Origin: CBDFHV01 sp965247705
GTDB lineage: Bacteria > Pseudomonadota > Alphaproteobacteria > Rhodospirillales > CAMCUA01
DNA: 64,000 bases
Reading direction: 5' to 3'
NCBI GenBank assembly: GCA_965247705.1
Contig: CBDFHV010000085.1
Location: 186,001-250,000 of the forward strand
This document shows, one piece after another, positions 6,996 through 16,391 of the stretch. The notes under the pieces are model-generated. The model did no database searches, had not been told where the DNA came from, and was given only the letters and a program-made list of their open reading frames with translations. Within the stretch, counting starts at the first letter, position 1; every line of letters starts with the position of its first letter. Position numbers and translations under genes: made by a program.

Positions 6996-8375
6996 TCATA
7001 TGAGCAGATACCCGTATACCACCCCCAGCGCCGCCGTCGCGGCCAGGGTCGGGATCATGCCGACCTTGAAGCGCAGCATGGCAATCAGGGCGCTCACTGT
7101 GAGGATCAGCGAGACGAAGTTGAGCGTACTCCAAACCGGGACCAGGAGGCGCAGACCTGTCGCGTGATGTTCCGCAACTTCGCCGAAGACCACGTGCAGG
7201 CTGAACCAGACCGCAAGGTTGAGAATAACGCCCACCACGGCGGCGGTGATCGCCGACAGCGCGGCGGTCAGCAGCTTGTTGCCGCGCAGCGCCTCGATGT
7301 AGGGCGCGCCGAGAAAGATCCAGAGGAAGCACGGCACGAAAGTGACCCAGGTGGTCAGCCCGGCGCCGAGCGCGCCGGCCGTCATCGGGTCGAGTGCGCC
7401 CGGATCGCGGAACGCGCCCATGAAGCCGACGAACTGCACCACCATGATCAGCGGGCCGGGCGTCGTTTCCGCCATGCCGAGTCCGTCGAGCATCTCGCCG
7501 GGGGCGAGCCACTGATAGGATTCGACCGCCTGCTGGGCCACATAGGCGAGCACGGCATAGGCGCCGCCGAAGGTAACGACCGCCATCTTGCTGAAGAATA
7601 GTCCTTCCTTGACGAAGACGTGGTTCGGGCCGAGCGAGATCCAGAGCACCGCGATTGGCCCGATCCAGAGGACAAGGCACACCGCCGCGACCGTCATCGC
7701 CCGCTGCAGCGACGGCCGGGTGTGGGCGAAGCGCGCCCCGTCGAGCGTATCGTCGTCTGTGGCGTTGCCGTGACCTGACTCGAGCACGAAGAGATCGGGC
7801 CGGGCGAGGCCGCCGGCAAAACCGATCACTGCGGCCACGACGACGATGAGCGGAAAAGGTGCTTCGAGAATAAAGATCGCGATGAAGGCGGCCGCCGCCA
7901 TGGAATACATCGCGTGGTTCTTGAGTGCCCGCTTGCCAATGCGGATCACGGCTTCGATCACGACGGCGAGCACCGCCGCCTTGATGCCGAAGAACAGCGC
8001 CTGGATCAGTGTCAGCTCACGGAAGCCCGCGTAGAGGATGCTCAGCACAAGGATCACCGCCGCGCCCGGCAGCACGAACAGGGTGCCCGCCACCAGCCCG
8101 CCCAGCGTCCGATGCATCAGCCATCCGACGTATGTGGCGAGCTGCTGCGCCTCTGGACCTGGTAGCAGCATGCAGTAGTTGAGTGCGTGCAGGAAGCGCG
8201 CCTCGCTGATCCATTTCTTCTCGTCAACCAGAATGCGATGCATCAACGCGATTTGACCCGCCGGCCCGCCGAAGCTGAGCAGGCCGATGCGGACCCAGAC
8301 GCGGATGGCCTCGCTGAAACTTACCGGGGCGCCGGCGGCCGGACTTTGTGTGCCTGAACTTTGGACATCCGTCAT
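6996..8375 (-). CDS. chrA: Chromate transporter ChrA
   Basis: A 459-residue membrane protein of the two-domain CHR family. Both halves carry the family motif: FGGPAGQIALMHR near residue 35 in the first, and FGGAYAVLAYV, with TTPGPLIMVVQFVGF after it, in the second. About ten hydrophobic segments are visible. ChrA exports chromate driven by the proton gradient, or sulfate-like anions in some homologues. The start is the ATG at 8375, overlapping the TGA stop of the upstream gene (ATGA), so the two are translationally coupled. An in-frame start 48 bases upstream would lie inside that gene and is less likely. Confidence 0.92.
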   Translation of the reverse strand: MTDVQSSGTQSPAAGAPVSFSEAIRVWVRIGLLSFGGPAGQIALMHRILVDEKKWISEARFLHALNYCMLLPGPEAQQLATYVGWLMHRTLGGLVAGTLFVLPGAAVILVLSILYAGFRELTLIQALFFGIKAAVLAVVIEAVIRIGKRALKNHAMYSMAAAAFIAIFILEAPFPLIVVVAAVIGFAGGLARPDLFVLESGHGNATDDDTLDGARFAHTRPSLQRAMTVAAVCLVLWIGPIAVLWISLGPNHVFVKEGLFFSKMAVVTFGGAYAVLAYVAQQAVESYQWLAPGEMLDGLGMAETTPGPLIMVVQFVGFMGAFRDPGALDPMTAGALGAGLTTWVTFVPCFLWIFLGAPYIEALRGNKLLTAALSAITAAVVGVILNLAVWFSLHVVFGEVAEHHATGLRLLVPVWSTLNFVSLILTVSALIAMLRFKVGMIPTLAATAALGVVYGYLLI

Positions 8376-9232
8376 GCTCGGTACTCCCGCGCCGTTGCGC
8401 CACCCCGCGGCGATACCGGCCAATCATGGGTCTCCTCCGAGGCAAATCGGCACCAGCCGTAGAGCGCGTCATAGAGCGTCATGCCGCTCTCGAGCATAGC
8501 CTGGTCGCTGGCATGAATGGCCGAGAGGCCGAGCGATATGGCGAGCAGGCCCGACGCCTCCGGCGCCAGGTCGAGCCGCGCGGTATCGGCGCCCCGCACG
8601 ATGCCGGCCAGCCGCAGCATCGCTGGGTCGGTGACCCCAAAGCTGTCGAGGAAGGCGCCGAAGCTGCACGCCTCGCCAACATGGGAGAAACCAACATCGG
8701 GGATGTCGAAGGGGATCGCGCCGATCTCCTTTGCCGTCGCCGCGACCCAGTCCTTCGAGACATAATAGATCAACGCATCGCGGTCGATGAAACGCCTGAT
8801 GAACCAGGGGCAGGCGACGCGATCGATCTTCGGCCGTTCGCGCGTCACCCATTGACTCGGCTTGTCCTCCGAACGGTTCGGCAGCGCCGCCTTGCAGATT
8901 GTCGGGCCGCCGGCGGCGCGGTAGCCTTCGATGCCGCCGTCGAGGAAATAGGCGTCGAGGCCGAGCGAGCGCAGCAGTGCCGCCGCGGCCTGGCTTACCT
9001 GGTGACCATGCACGCAGTAGACGACGTAGGGCCGCGCCGGATCGAGCGCCTTTCCCCAGCCGCGCGCGGCCTGGTGGTCGCGCCACATCGCCGTGGGCAG
9101 GATCGCGTCGGCGGCGTCGTACAAGGCGCGGCGCCGCACGTCGAGGACAACTGGGAATCGGGCCGTGCCGACCGACCGGATCAGCGCGTCCACAGAGAAG
9201 GCGGTGGGAGAAAGTACGGTTAAGTCGCCCAT
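8372..9232 (-). CDS. Rhodanese-ChrB-type chromate resistance protein
   Basis: 286 residues. The N-terminal about 110 form a rhodanese-like domain (PVVLDVRRRALYDAADAILP, then PYVVYCVHGHQVSQAAAALL with the active-site-loop Cys in YCVHGH). The C-terminal half is the ChrB C-terminal domain (RPKIDRVACPWFIRRFID, GEACSFGAFLDSFG). Such fusions accompany chrA and are linked to chromate sensing or reduction. The start is the ATG at 9232, preceded by AGGAGG at suitable spacing. A longer in-frame extension to 9391 is arginine- and cysteine-rich and does not look real. Its stop overlaps the chrA start. Confidence 0.85.
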   Translation of the reverse strand: MGDLTVLSPTAFSVDALIRSVGTARFPVVLDVRRRALYDAADAILPTAMWRDHQAARGWGKALDPARPYVVYCVHGHQVSQAAAALLRSLGLDAYFLDGGIEGYRAAGGPTICKAALPNRSEDKPSQWVTRERPKIDRVACPWFIRRFIDRDALIYYVSKDWVAATAKEIGAIPFDIPDVGFSHVGEACSFGAFLDSFGVTDPAMLRLAGIVRGADTARLDLAPEASGLLAISLGLSAIHASDQAMLESGMTLYDALYGWCRFASEETHDWPVSPRGGATAREYRA

Positions 9233-9345
9233 GGTCCAAGCTCCCTCCTGGGGAAACTCGGCGATGCTTGGGCGAACGATGCCTTTGGAAAGCCGGGAGA
9301 TCGCGTTACCCCGACGGGGGAAACGTAGTCTCGGCTGGTCACAAT

Positions 9346-9375
9346 GGCAATGAGAATTTTGGCAATGAAAATTTT
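9346..9375. repeat. 15-bp tandem direct repeat upstream of the chromate operon
   Basis: GGCAATGAGAATTTT is followed directly by GGCAATGAAAATTTT (one mismatch), about 115 bases upstream of the ChrB-type gene. It is an AT-rich island in a GC-rich region and may be a regulator or RNA polymerase site. No further support. Confidence 0.35.
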
Positions 9376-9582
9376 GCGCGCCCCATCCCAAGGAGGCCTA
9401 ATCCTCGATCGCGAGGTGATCGGTCCTCAGGTGCTGGACCTTGAGCCCGCACAACTCCTGTATCCGGCATCAGAGCGCGGTCGTCGACGTTGATCGCCCC
9501 GATACCACCCACGCCAGCCCGAGTCCTACCTAACCTTTGGTCTCATTGGGGGGACGGGTCAGGCCGGTTCCGTGCCTTTCGG

Positions 9583-10866
9583 TCATGTCACGTAGCCGAA
9601 CAACCGGGGCAGAAAAAGGCTTAAGTCGGGGACATAGGTAATGACGAGAAGGGCGAACAGAAGCGGCACCAGCAATGGCAGGACCGCCATCACCACCTCC
9701 TCGAACGTCAATCCAGAGACATCGCGAAGGATGTAGAGGCCCGTCCCCACCGGCGGCGTGTACAGTCCGATCATCAGATTGAGCGTCATGACGATCCCGA
9801 AATGGACCGGGTCGATGCCAAGAAGCGCCAGGGCGGGAATCAGGATCGGCAGCGTAATGATCTGGATGGACAGGGTATCCAGGATCATTCCCAGGGCGAG
9901 AAAGATGATGTTGATGACGATCAGGAACACCTCCGGGCTTCCCGACATGGACACCAGGAAATTCCCGACCGCGCCCGACACCGCCGAATGGGCGAGCGCC
10001 CAGGCGAAGATGGCGGCCGACGCCAGGATGAAGAGGATCGACGACGTGGTCTTGAACGTCTCGACCACGGCACCGACGAGCTTCTTCGCCGTGATCTCGC
10101 CATAGGCAAAGCCGAGCACCAGCCCGTAGAGGACGGTGACGGCGGCCGCCTCGGTCGGGGTGAAGATGCCCGTGCCGATCCCGCCCAGGATGATAAGCGG
10201 CGTGAACATGGCGGGAAGCGCCTCGATCATGCTGCGCACCAGAGTGACGAGGGTGGGCGAAGGCTGCCTATCCACCCTCATCCGCCGCGCGACCCAGCTC
10301 ACGTAGACCATCAGGCAGAGGCCCATGACCAGGCCGGGGATCAGGCCGGCGAGGAACAGCGCGCCCACCGAGACTTCCGCCAGCGCGCCATAGATGACCA
10401 GGGGAATGCTGGGCGGGATGATGGGGCCGATGGTCGACGAGGCGCCGGTGACGCCGGTCGAGAACTTCCTGGAATAGCCGCCCTTCGTCATCCCCTCGAT
10501 CTCCACCGTCCCCAGTCCACCGGCGTCGGCCAGCGCCGAGCCGGACATGCCCGAGAAGATGATACTGGCAACCACGTTGGCGTTGGCGAGACCGCCGTGG
10601 GTATGGCCGACCACGGCATTGGCGAAGCGGAATATGCGGTGGGTGACGCCGGAGATGTTCATGATGTTGCCGGCCAGGATGAAAAGCGGAATGGCCAGCA
10701 GCGTGAAGTCGTGAATGCCGTAGAAGGTGCGCTGGATGGTAAGCGCCAGGGGAAGGTCGTTGAAGAAGATGTAGAGGGTCGAGGCGATGCCGAAGGCGAA
10801 GGCCACCGGAATATTGCCGAACAGCAGCAGCGTCAGCATGATCGCCACCATGACGAAGGCGCTCAT
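9583..10866 (-). CDS. dctM: TRAP transporter large membrane subunit (DctM family)
   Basis: A 427-residue, about 12-segment membrane protein that forms the transport core of a tripartite sodium-driven importer. Family features include NIPVAFAFG near the start, the GNIMNISGVTHRIFRFA region, SGMSGSALADAGGLGTVEIE, TGASSTIGPIIPPSIPLVIY, and a C-terminal NLMIGLYTPPVGTGLYI. The start ATG at 10866 overlaps the TGA stop of dctQ (ATGA). It is the last gene of the TRAP/hydantoinase operon. Its cognate binding protein is encoded about 6.7 kb upstream, with four enzyme genes between. Confidence 0.93.
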   Translation of the reverse strand: MSAFVMVAIMLTLLLFGNIPVAFAFGIASTLYIFFNDLPLALTIQRTFYGIHDFTLLAIPLFILAGNIMNISGVTHRIFRFANAVVGHTHGGLANANVVASIIFSGMSGSALADAGGLGTVEIEGMTKGGYSRKFSTGVTGASSTIGPIIPPSIPLVIYGALAEVSVGALFLAGLIPGLVMGLCLMVYVSWVARRMRVDRQPSPTLVTLVRSMIEALPAMFTPLIILGGIGTGIFTPTEAAAVTVLYGLVLGFAYGEITAKKLVGAVVETFKTTSSILFILASAAIFAWALAHSAVSGAVGNFLVSMSGSPEVFLIVINIIFLALGMILDTLSIQIITLPILIPALALLGIDPVHFGIVMTLNLMIGLYTPPVGTGLYILRDVSGLTFEEVVMAVLPLLVPLLFALLVITYVPDLSLFLPRLFGYVT

Positions 10867-11372
10867 GGTGCGGTCCCCTTGGCGCTTGCCGACGCCGCCC
10901 AGGTCCTGACCAGCGCAATGGTGGAAAGGACGTAGAAGATCAGCATCAGCCCCGCGCTCAGGGGCACGACGGCGAAGAAGATCAGCATCGGCCATTCCAG
11001 GGCCGGGCTGCGGGAGATGGACAGAGCTTCCGACAGGGGGACCATCGACCAGACGAGCACGACCAGATGCACCAGCAGGAGCACATGGGCCGCCAGCATG
11101 ACCGCGAAACGGATGTGGCGGGGCAGACGGTCGGAGAAGTAGGCGACCCGGATGTGGGAGTCCGATTGGGTGTTGTAGACCGCGCCGACGAAAACGATAT
11201 AGATGAGCAGGAAGACCGACATCTCCTCCGGCCAGATGAGGGCGTTTCCGAAGAAATATCGGGCGATGATCTGAAGGGTGACGATGGCGACGATGCTGAC
11301 CAGAAAGGCAACGCCTGACCAACGGCATGCCACCGAAAGCGCGCCGCCCCAGGCGTTCATGAATCCTCGCAT
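10863..11372 (-). CDS. dctQ: TRAP transporter small membrane subunit (DctQ family)
   Basis: 169 residues with four hydrophobic segments and the family signature TLQIIARYFFGNALIWPEE near residues 33-50. It is the bridging subunit that pairs with DctM. The stop overlaps the dctM start by 4 bases. An alternative start 12 bases inside (ATG at 11360) cannot be excluded. A 69-base gap without a clear promoter separates it from hyuB upstream. Confidence 0.9.
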   Translation of the reverse strand: MRGFMNAWGGALSVACRWSGVAFLVSIVAIVTLQIIARYFFGNALIWPEEMSVFLLIYIVFVGAVYNTQSDSHIRVAYFSDRLPRHIRFAVMLAAHVLLLVHLVVLVWSMVPLSEALSISRSPALEWPMLIFFAVVPLSAGLMLIFYVLSTIALVRTWAASASAKGTAP

Positions 11373-11441
11373 CGTTGCATCGATTTCGGACCCGTCAGTA
11401 TGTCATGGGGCGCTCGAATTGTCGCACGGGTCGCCCGCCGC

Positions 11442-13112
11442 TCAAGGCCCCCGAGTCTCATATCCGTATTTCTCCAATGCGAACGTGGGCGTTATGCGCT
11501 CCTCCCGCAGGTCGCGCTCGATGCGTTCGCGGGGGCGCGCCTCGGGCGGCCCGTAGCCGCCGCCGCCGCCCAACGCGACAATCACCCGATCGCCTTTCTT
11601 GAGCGACACGTTGCATCGCGCCGGCAGGGAGATGGTTTCCTCGCCGCGCAGGATGGTGTAGCTGCCACGGCGCGCCTCGCCGCCGCCGAACAGGCCGTAG
11701 GGATGAAACCGAAAGCGGTCCGAGTAAGCCGAAAAGAGGACCCCGTCCTCGATCGCATCGAACACCCGGCGCAGGCCGAGCCCCCCCTGATACTGTCCTT
11801 CGCCACAGGAATCGGGAACCAGTTCGTTGCGGCCAATGCGGACGAAGGGGTGGAAGGTTTCGAGGGCTTCGACGGGGATGTTGGTGGCGTTGGACAGGGG
11901 ACCGCTGATGGCGTCCTCGCCATCGGCGCCACGCCAGCCGCCTTCGCCCCCCCATGGCACCTCCAAATAGACGTGATAGTTCTCCCCTTCGATAAGCGCC
12001 AACCCCAACTGGGTCGTGGCGTCGAAGCTGGCGGCCCGAACCAGGTCCGGGAGCGCTTGGGCAAAGCAGCGGTTCATCACCGCGTAAAGCCGGTAGGCGG
12101 GAATCATCCGGGCGTTGACCGGCGCCGGGCGGCGCGGGTTGTAGATACAGCCTTCGGGGGCGACGATGTCGACCAGGCCGTAAAGTCCTTCATTGGCGAA
12201 CAACGGCTCCTTCAGCACGTGGGAAATCAGATACGTGTAGACGGTGGACTTGGTCGATGCGAAGGGGCAGTTGATCGACCCCTTCGCCTGGCCCGCCGAT
12301 TGGGAGAGGTCGACGACGAGTTTCTCGCCGCCGATCTCGATGCGGCAATGGATGCGAATGGGGCGATCGTCGAAGACGTCGCCGTCGATAAAGTCCTCTC
12401 CCTCGTAGACGCCCGCCGGCAGTTCGCCGATCCGCTGACGCATGCGCCTTTCCGTGTAGGCGATGACGGCGCCCATGGCCTCCAGCACCACGTCCGAACC
12501 GTGCTTCTCCATCAAGGATACCAGCCGCCTCACTCCGGTGCGGCTGGCGGCAAGCTGTGCGTTGAGGTCGCCGATGAATTCCCGCGGTGTCCGAACGTTG
12601 GATTGGATGAGCTGTTCGAGAAGGCCGCCGTCGAGGGCTTCCGCGACCCGGATCCTGAGCAGGGAGAACCGTATTCCCTCGCCATGGACGTCGATGGCGC
12701 CGGCGAACGGTTCCGGGGTGCCGGCGCCGATGTCTAGGTGATGGGCGAGGCTCGCCGCGAAACCCACATGATCGCCCTTGAAGAAGATCGGCAGGAAGAC
12801 CAGGACGTCGTTGCTGTGCTGACCGCCCAGAAAAGGGTCGTTGGTGATCAGGGCTTCGCCTTCCTTCATGTCGTCGACTCTCCCCATCTTCCTGAAATAC
12901 TCGAAGGCGGGGCCGAAGGAATTCATGTGAATGGGCACCCTGGGGGCCTGGGCAACCACCCGACCGTCCCGGTCGAGCAGGCATGTCGAGGCGTCCTTTC
13001 CTTCCTTGACCGGGAAGGAGAAGGCGCTGCGGCCCAGAATGGTGCCCATCTCATCGACGATCGCCACCAGGGCGTGGGCCAGAATGGTGAATGTGGCCGG
13101 GTCAAGGGTCAT
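11442..13112 (-). CDS. hyuB: Hydantoinase B / oxoprolinase B-type subunit
   Basis: 556 residues, the normal size for HyuB. It begins MTLDPATFTILAHALVAIVD and shows the family landmarks KEGKDASTCLLDRDGRVVAQ, ITNDPFLGGQHSNDVLVFLP, HHLDIG and a C-terminal GGGGYGPPEARP. With HyuA it forms an ATP-dependent enzyme that opens five-membered cyclic amides (hydantoins, 5-oxoproline or related lactams). The start ATG at 13112 overlaps the TGA of hyuA. A much longer same-frame open stretch upstream of this ATG is just the shadow of hyuA. Confidence 0.92.
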   Translation of the reverse strand: MTLDPATFTILAHALVAIVDEMGTILGRSAFSFPVKEGKDASTCLLDRDGRVVAQAPRVPIHMNSFGPAFEYFRKMGRVDDMKEGEALITNDPFLGGQHSNDVLVFLPIFFKGDHVGFAASLAHHLDIGAGTPEPFAGAIDVHGEGIRFSLLRIRVAEALDGGLLEQLIQSNVRTPREFIGDLNAQLAASRTGVRRLVSLMEKHGSDVVLEAMGAVIAYTERRMRQRIGELPAGVYEGEDFIDGDVFDDRPIRIHCRIEIGGEKLVVDLSQSAGQAKGSINCPFASTKSTVYTYLISHVLKEPLFANEGLYGLVDIVAPEGCIYNPRRPAPVNARMIPAYRLYAVMNRCFAQALPDLVRAASFDATTQLGLALIEGENYHVYLEVPWGGEGGWRGADGEDAISGPLSNATNIPVEALETFHPFVRIGRNELVPDSCGEGQYQGGLGLRRVFDAIEDGVLFSAYSDRFRFHPYGLFGGGEARRGSYTILRGEETISLPARCNVSLKKGDRVIVALGGGGGYGPPEARPRERIERDLREERITPTFALEKYGYETRGP

Positions 13113-15124
13113 GAACTTTCCCTCTTCAGGAGCAAATTTCCGAACGAATCGATGCGAAGCACCCAGGCCGGCGGCAGCAGCGTCGTCGAGGTGTCCTCGA
13201 CCACGACCGCGGGACCGTGGACATTGCTGTCGGCGGTCAGGGAGTCCCGGTCCAGGAAACGGACCGTCTGGTGGTCCCCCTGCCAGTGCACCATTTCCAT
13301 TTTGTCCTGCCCGGCCCCCGCGTCCCCTTGTTTTTCCACCCTCAGATCGGGCTTGTCCCGCGCCACCAGGGCCCGGGCGCGGAAACTGACCAGCTCCACG
13401 GCATCGTCGGGAAAGCTGTGGCCATACTGGTCCAAGTGAACGGTGTCGAAGCGTCTCCTCAGGGTATCCATGCCCGGGGCCGTCAGATCGTCTTCGCCAA
13501 GGTTTACGTTCAGATCGTGACCCTGGCCAACGTAGCGCATGTCGACCGTGTAGCGGATGCCGAGGCCATCGGCGCCGATCCCGATGTCGGCGAATTCTTC
13601 CTTGGCCTGTCGATGGAGCCCGTCCAACACCTCGCGGATCCGTTCGGGGGACGCCTCCAGCACCCGCATCGGCGCCGTCAAAACATAGTCGCGGCGAAAG
13701 TCGGCGACCAGCAGGCCATAGGCCGAGAACAACCCCGCGTGGGGCGGCACGAGCACCGCGTCGACCCCAAGCTCTTCGGCCACCAGGGCCGCATGAAGGG
13801 GCCCGCCGCCGCCATAGGCGCAAATCGTATATTCCTTGGGATCGTGTCCCCGGGTGATGGACACCAGCCGCATGGCCTGGGTCACGCTGGACAGATTGAT
13901 CTTGAAGACGCTCTCCGCCAGTTCGTGGAGTGAGATGTGCAGGGTTTCGCACAACGCGGCCGCCGCCCCATGGGCGGCGTCGATATCGAGCTTCATCCGA
14001 CCGCCCAGAAAGCGGTCGGGGCGGATCAGCCCCATGATCAAGAGGGCGTCGGTCACGGTGAATCCTCGCCCACCCTTGCCGTAGCATGCGGGACCCGGCT
14101 CGGCGCCGGCGCTCTGGGGCCCGACCCGCAACATCCCCCCGTCATCGATCCAGGCAATGCTGCCGCCGCCGGCGCCGATGGTGGCGATATCGATCATGGG
14201 AAAGGCGATGGGCAGGCCGTCGATGAGCTTCTCCGTGGTGACGCTCGGCGTGCCGTCGGAAATGAGGGCCGCGTCCGTGCTGGTGCCGCCGATGTCGAGG
14301 GTCAGAAGGTTGTTGGCGCCACATTGGGCGCCCATGTGGACGGCACCGGTCACCCCCGCCGCCGGCCCCGACAGGAACATCTGCCCGGGGTGACGCTTGG
14401 CGCCCTCGCCGAGGAGGGTGCCGCCGCTCGATTGCATCACCACGAAGCGGGTACCGGCGGCGCGCAGGCGTGACTCAATGCGGTCGATGTAGCGCGCCAC
14501 CACCGGCTTCAGGTAGGCGGACAGGATCGTCGTGCTGGCCCTTTCGTACTCGCGAAACTCGGGCAGCACGTCCGAGGAAAGGGTGATCAGGGCATCGGGA
14601 AAGGCGGCGGCCAGGAAGGCCTCCACCTCGCGCTCGTGGCGGGTGTTCTTGTAGGCGTGGAGAAAACAGACCGCGATCGAGGTGACACCATGTTGGGCGA
14701 AGAGGGCGCTCAGTTTCTCCTTCAACCCGGTCAGGTCGAGGGGGATGACGACATCGCCCGTATGGGCCATGCGCTCCCTCACCTCGACGATGAGATCCCG
14801 CGTTACGACCGGCACGGGCTTGCGGTAGTGGGGGTCATAGACGTCGTACTTGTTCTGACGCTGGATGTAGATGTTGTCGCGGAATCCATCCGTGGTCAGG
14901 AAGGCGGTTTTCACACCCTTCCGTTCGAGAATGGCGTTGGTGGCGACGGTCGAGCCGTGGGTGACTTCCACGATTGGCGCATCCGACAACATGTCGAGGG
15001 CCTTGAATACGGCCTGGGAGGGGTCGGCGGGCGTGCTGGGAATCTTGAAGTTCTTGATCGCGCCGTCGTCGGACACGGTGATGATGTCGGTGAACGTGCC
15101 GCCAATATCGATGCCGACTCTCAT
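13109..15124 (-). CDS. hyuA: Hydantoinase A / N-methylhydantoinase A-type subunit
   Basis: 671 residues, full length and intact. The N-terminal phosphate-binding motif MRVGIDIGGTFTDIITVSDD, the THGSTVATNAILERKG segment, the central LTLDIGGTSTDAALI second nucleotide-binding motif, and the YGGGGPLHAALVAEELG motif are all present. HyuA is the ATP-binding subunit of the cyclic-amide-opening enzyme. The ATG at 15124 lies 31 bases after the M20 gene stop. Compare the second, frameshifted hyuA at 24333. Confidence 0.93.
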   Translation of the reverse strand: MRVGIDIGGTFTDIITVSDDGAIKNFKIPSTPADPSQAVFKALDMLSDAPIVEVTHGSTVATNAILERKGVKTAFLTTDGFRDNIYIQRQNKYDVYDPHYRKPVPVVTRDLIVEVRERMAHTGDVVIPLDLTGLKEKLSALFAQHGVTSIAVCFLHAYKNTRHEREVEAFLAAAFPDALITLSSDVLPEFREYERASTTILSAYLKPVVARYIDRIESRLRAAGTRFVVMQSSGGTLLGEGAKRHPGQMFLSGPAAGVTGAVHMGAQCGANNLLTLDIGGTSTDAALISDGTPSVTTEKLIDGLPIAFPMIDIATIGAGGGSIAWIDDGGMLRVGPQSAGAEPGPACYGKGGRGFTVTDALLIMGLIRPDRFLGGRMKLDIDAAHGAAAALCETLHISLHELAESVFKINLSSVTQAMRLVSITRGHDPKEYTICAYGGGGPLHAALVAEELGVDAVLVPPHAGLFSAYGLLVADFRRDYVLTAPMRVLEASPERIREVLDGLHRQAKEEFADIGIGADGLGIRYTVDMRYVGQGHDLNVNLGEDDLTAPGMDTLRRRFDTVHLDQYGHSFPDDAVELVSFRARALVARDKPDLRVEKQGDAGAGQDKMEMVHWQGDHQTVRFLDRDSLTADSNVHGPAVVVEDTSTTLLPPAWVLRIDSFGNLLLKRESS

Positions 15125-15155
15125 CCCCCGGATCCTCTTCCTGGCCGGTCCTCGA

Positions 15156-16391
15156 TCATCGGATGCCCATGGCGATGGCCGCGTAACCGACGGTCGCCTC
15201 GAGGAGTGCCTCGACGCTCACCCGATCCTCGGGCGCGTGGTTGTATTCGTACTCGCAAGGGGAATACCCCACCGTCGGCACGCCGAGGGTTCCCCCCAGG
15301 TAACCGGTATGGGTGGGAACGGGCCAGGTCGTCAGGGCCGCCGGCCTACCGGCGGCTTTCAGGGCTTGCAGCGCCCGCTGGACAAATGGATCCGACTCCG
15401 ACATGAGGCATGGCGCGCAGGAGGCGCTCACGGTGCGCTCGAAACCACGGTGGGAGCGGATGGTCAGGGTGCGCTCTTCGACGCGGCACTTGAACTGGGG
15501 ATTCCGATCGCCCGCTTCCCGGCAGGCCTGCCTCAATTCGTCGGCGACCAGTTCCTTGGTGCGCCCCGGCAGGAACCGCCAGTTGATCGTGTAGATGGTT
15601 TCGGCCGGGATCAGGGACGAACCCCGGGAGGGGGTGCGCACGATGGTCGGCGCCATCATCTCGCGACCGAGAACGGGAGACTCGGGCAGGGACTCGATCA
15701 CCTGTTCCAGGACGTCAAGGAGGGTCCGCGACTGGAAAATTGGATTGATCGCTTCCGCATGGCGGCTGATGTGGCGTGGCACCCCCTCCACATGGATGTC
15801 GAGTTCGACCTTTCCCATGTGTCCCAGGGCCACGTCCAATCCCGTGGCCGGCCCGGTGACCGCGCTGTCGAAGGACCATCCCAACTCGGGCAAGGTGGTT
15901 TCGCAGAGATAGCGGATGCCGAAGGGAAACGATGCCTCGTCGTGGGCCACTCCGGCGACGATCACGTCGCCGGTCAGCCCGGGGGCGAGGGATTTCAGGA
16001 TGGCGCCGGCGTAGACCTGGGCGGCGAGGGCGCCCTTCACGTCGCTGGCGCCCCGTCCCCAGATCCATCCGTCGCTGACGTGACCTTCGTAGGGCTCGAA
16101 CGGGTAGGGGCCTTCGCGGCCCGGGAAATGGGCATCGACGCGGACCTGGTCCAGGTGACCCGTCAGCAGCATGGTTCCGTCCGCCGCCCCACCGACGACC
16201 CGGCCGCAGACGTTGCCGAAGGCGTCGTAGGTCACCCCATCGAACCCCAGCTTCTCCAGCTCTTCGCGGAAGACCATGGCGCAAGCGCCCTCGTCTCCGG
16301 TGTCGCTGGGCGCCTGGATCAAACGGCGGCAGAAATCGATCGCCTCGCCGTGGCGCTTCTCCGCCTCCTGGCGCAGTCGGGCCGGGTTCAC
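15156..16391 (-). CDS. M20-family metallo-amidohydrolase (ArgE/DapE/CPG2 type)
   Basis: A 411-residue cytoplasmic hydrolase expected to cleave an N-acyl or N-carbamoyl amino acid. Metal ligands are visible as TGHLDQVRVD (His79, Asp81), WGRGASDVKGALAA (Asp117) and a C-terminal YNHAPEDRVS (His). The usual Asp-Glu-Glu motif reads HDEASFPFG, so the second Glu, normally a metal ligand, appears to be Ala153. The start is a GTG overlapping the upstream TGA (GTGA). In this operon it could process the linear product of the HyuAB reaction, which would form a hydantoin-to-amino-acid route (inference). Confidence 0.87.
   Translation of the reverse strand: MNPARLRQEAEKRHGEAIDFCRRLIQAPSDTGDEGACAMVFREELEKLGFDGVTYDAFGNVCGRVVGGAADGTMLLTGHLDQVRVDAHFPGREGPYPFEPYEGHVSDGWIWGRGASDVKGALAAQVYAGAILKSLAPGLTGDVIVAGVAHDEASFPFGIRYLCETTLPELGWSFDSAVTGPATGLDVALGHMGKVELDIHVEGVPRHISRHAEAINPIFQSRTLLDVLEQVIESLPESPVLGREMMAPTIVRTPSRGSSLIPAETIYTINWRFLPGRTKELVADELRQACREAGDRNPQFKCRVEERTLTIRSHRGFERTVSASCAPCLMSESDPFVQRALQALKAAGRPAALTTWPVPTHTGYLGGTLGVPTVGYSPCEYEYNHAPEDRVSVEALLEATVGYAAIAMGIR

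Noticed and set aside
11442..14087. 881-residue extended HyuB
   Set aside because: The N-terminal 325 residues are a shadow of hyuA in another frame; the family N-terminus starts at the ATG at 13112 that overlaps the hyuA stop.
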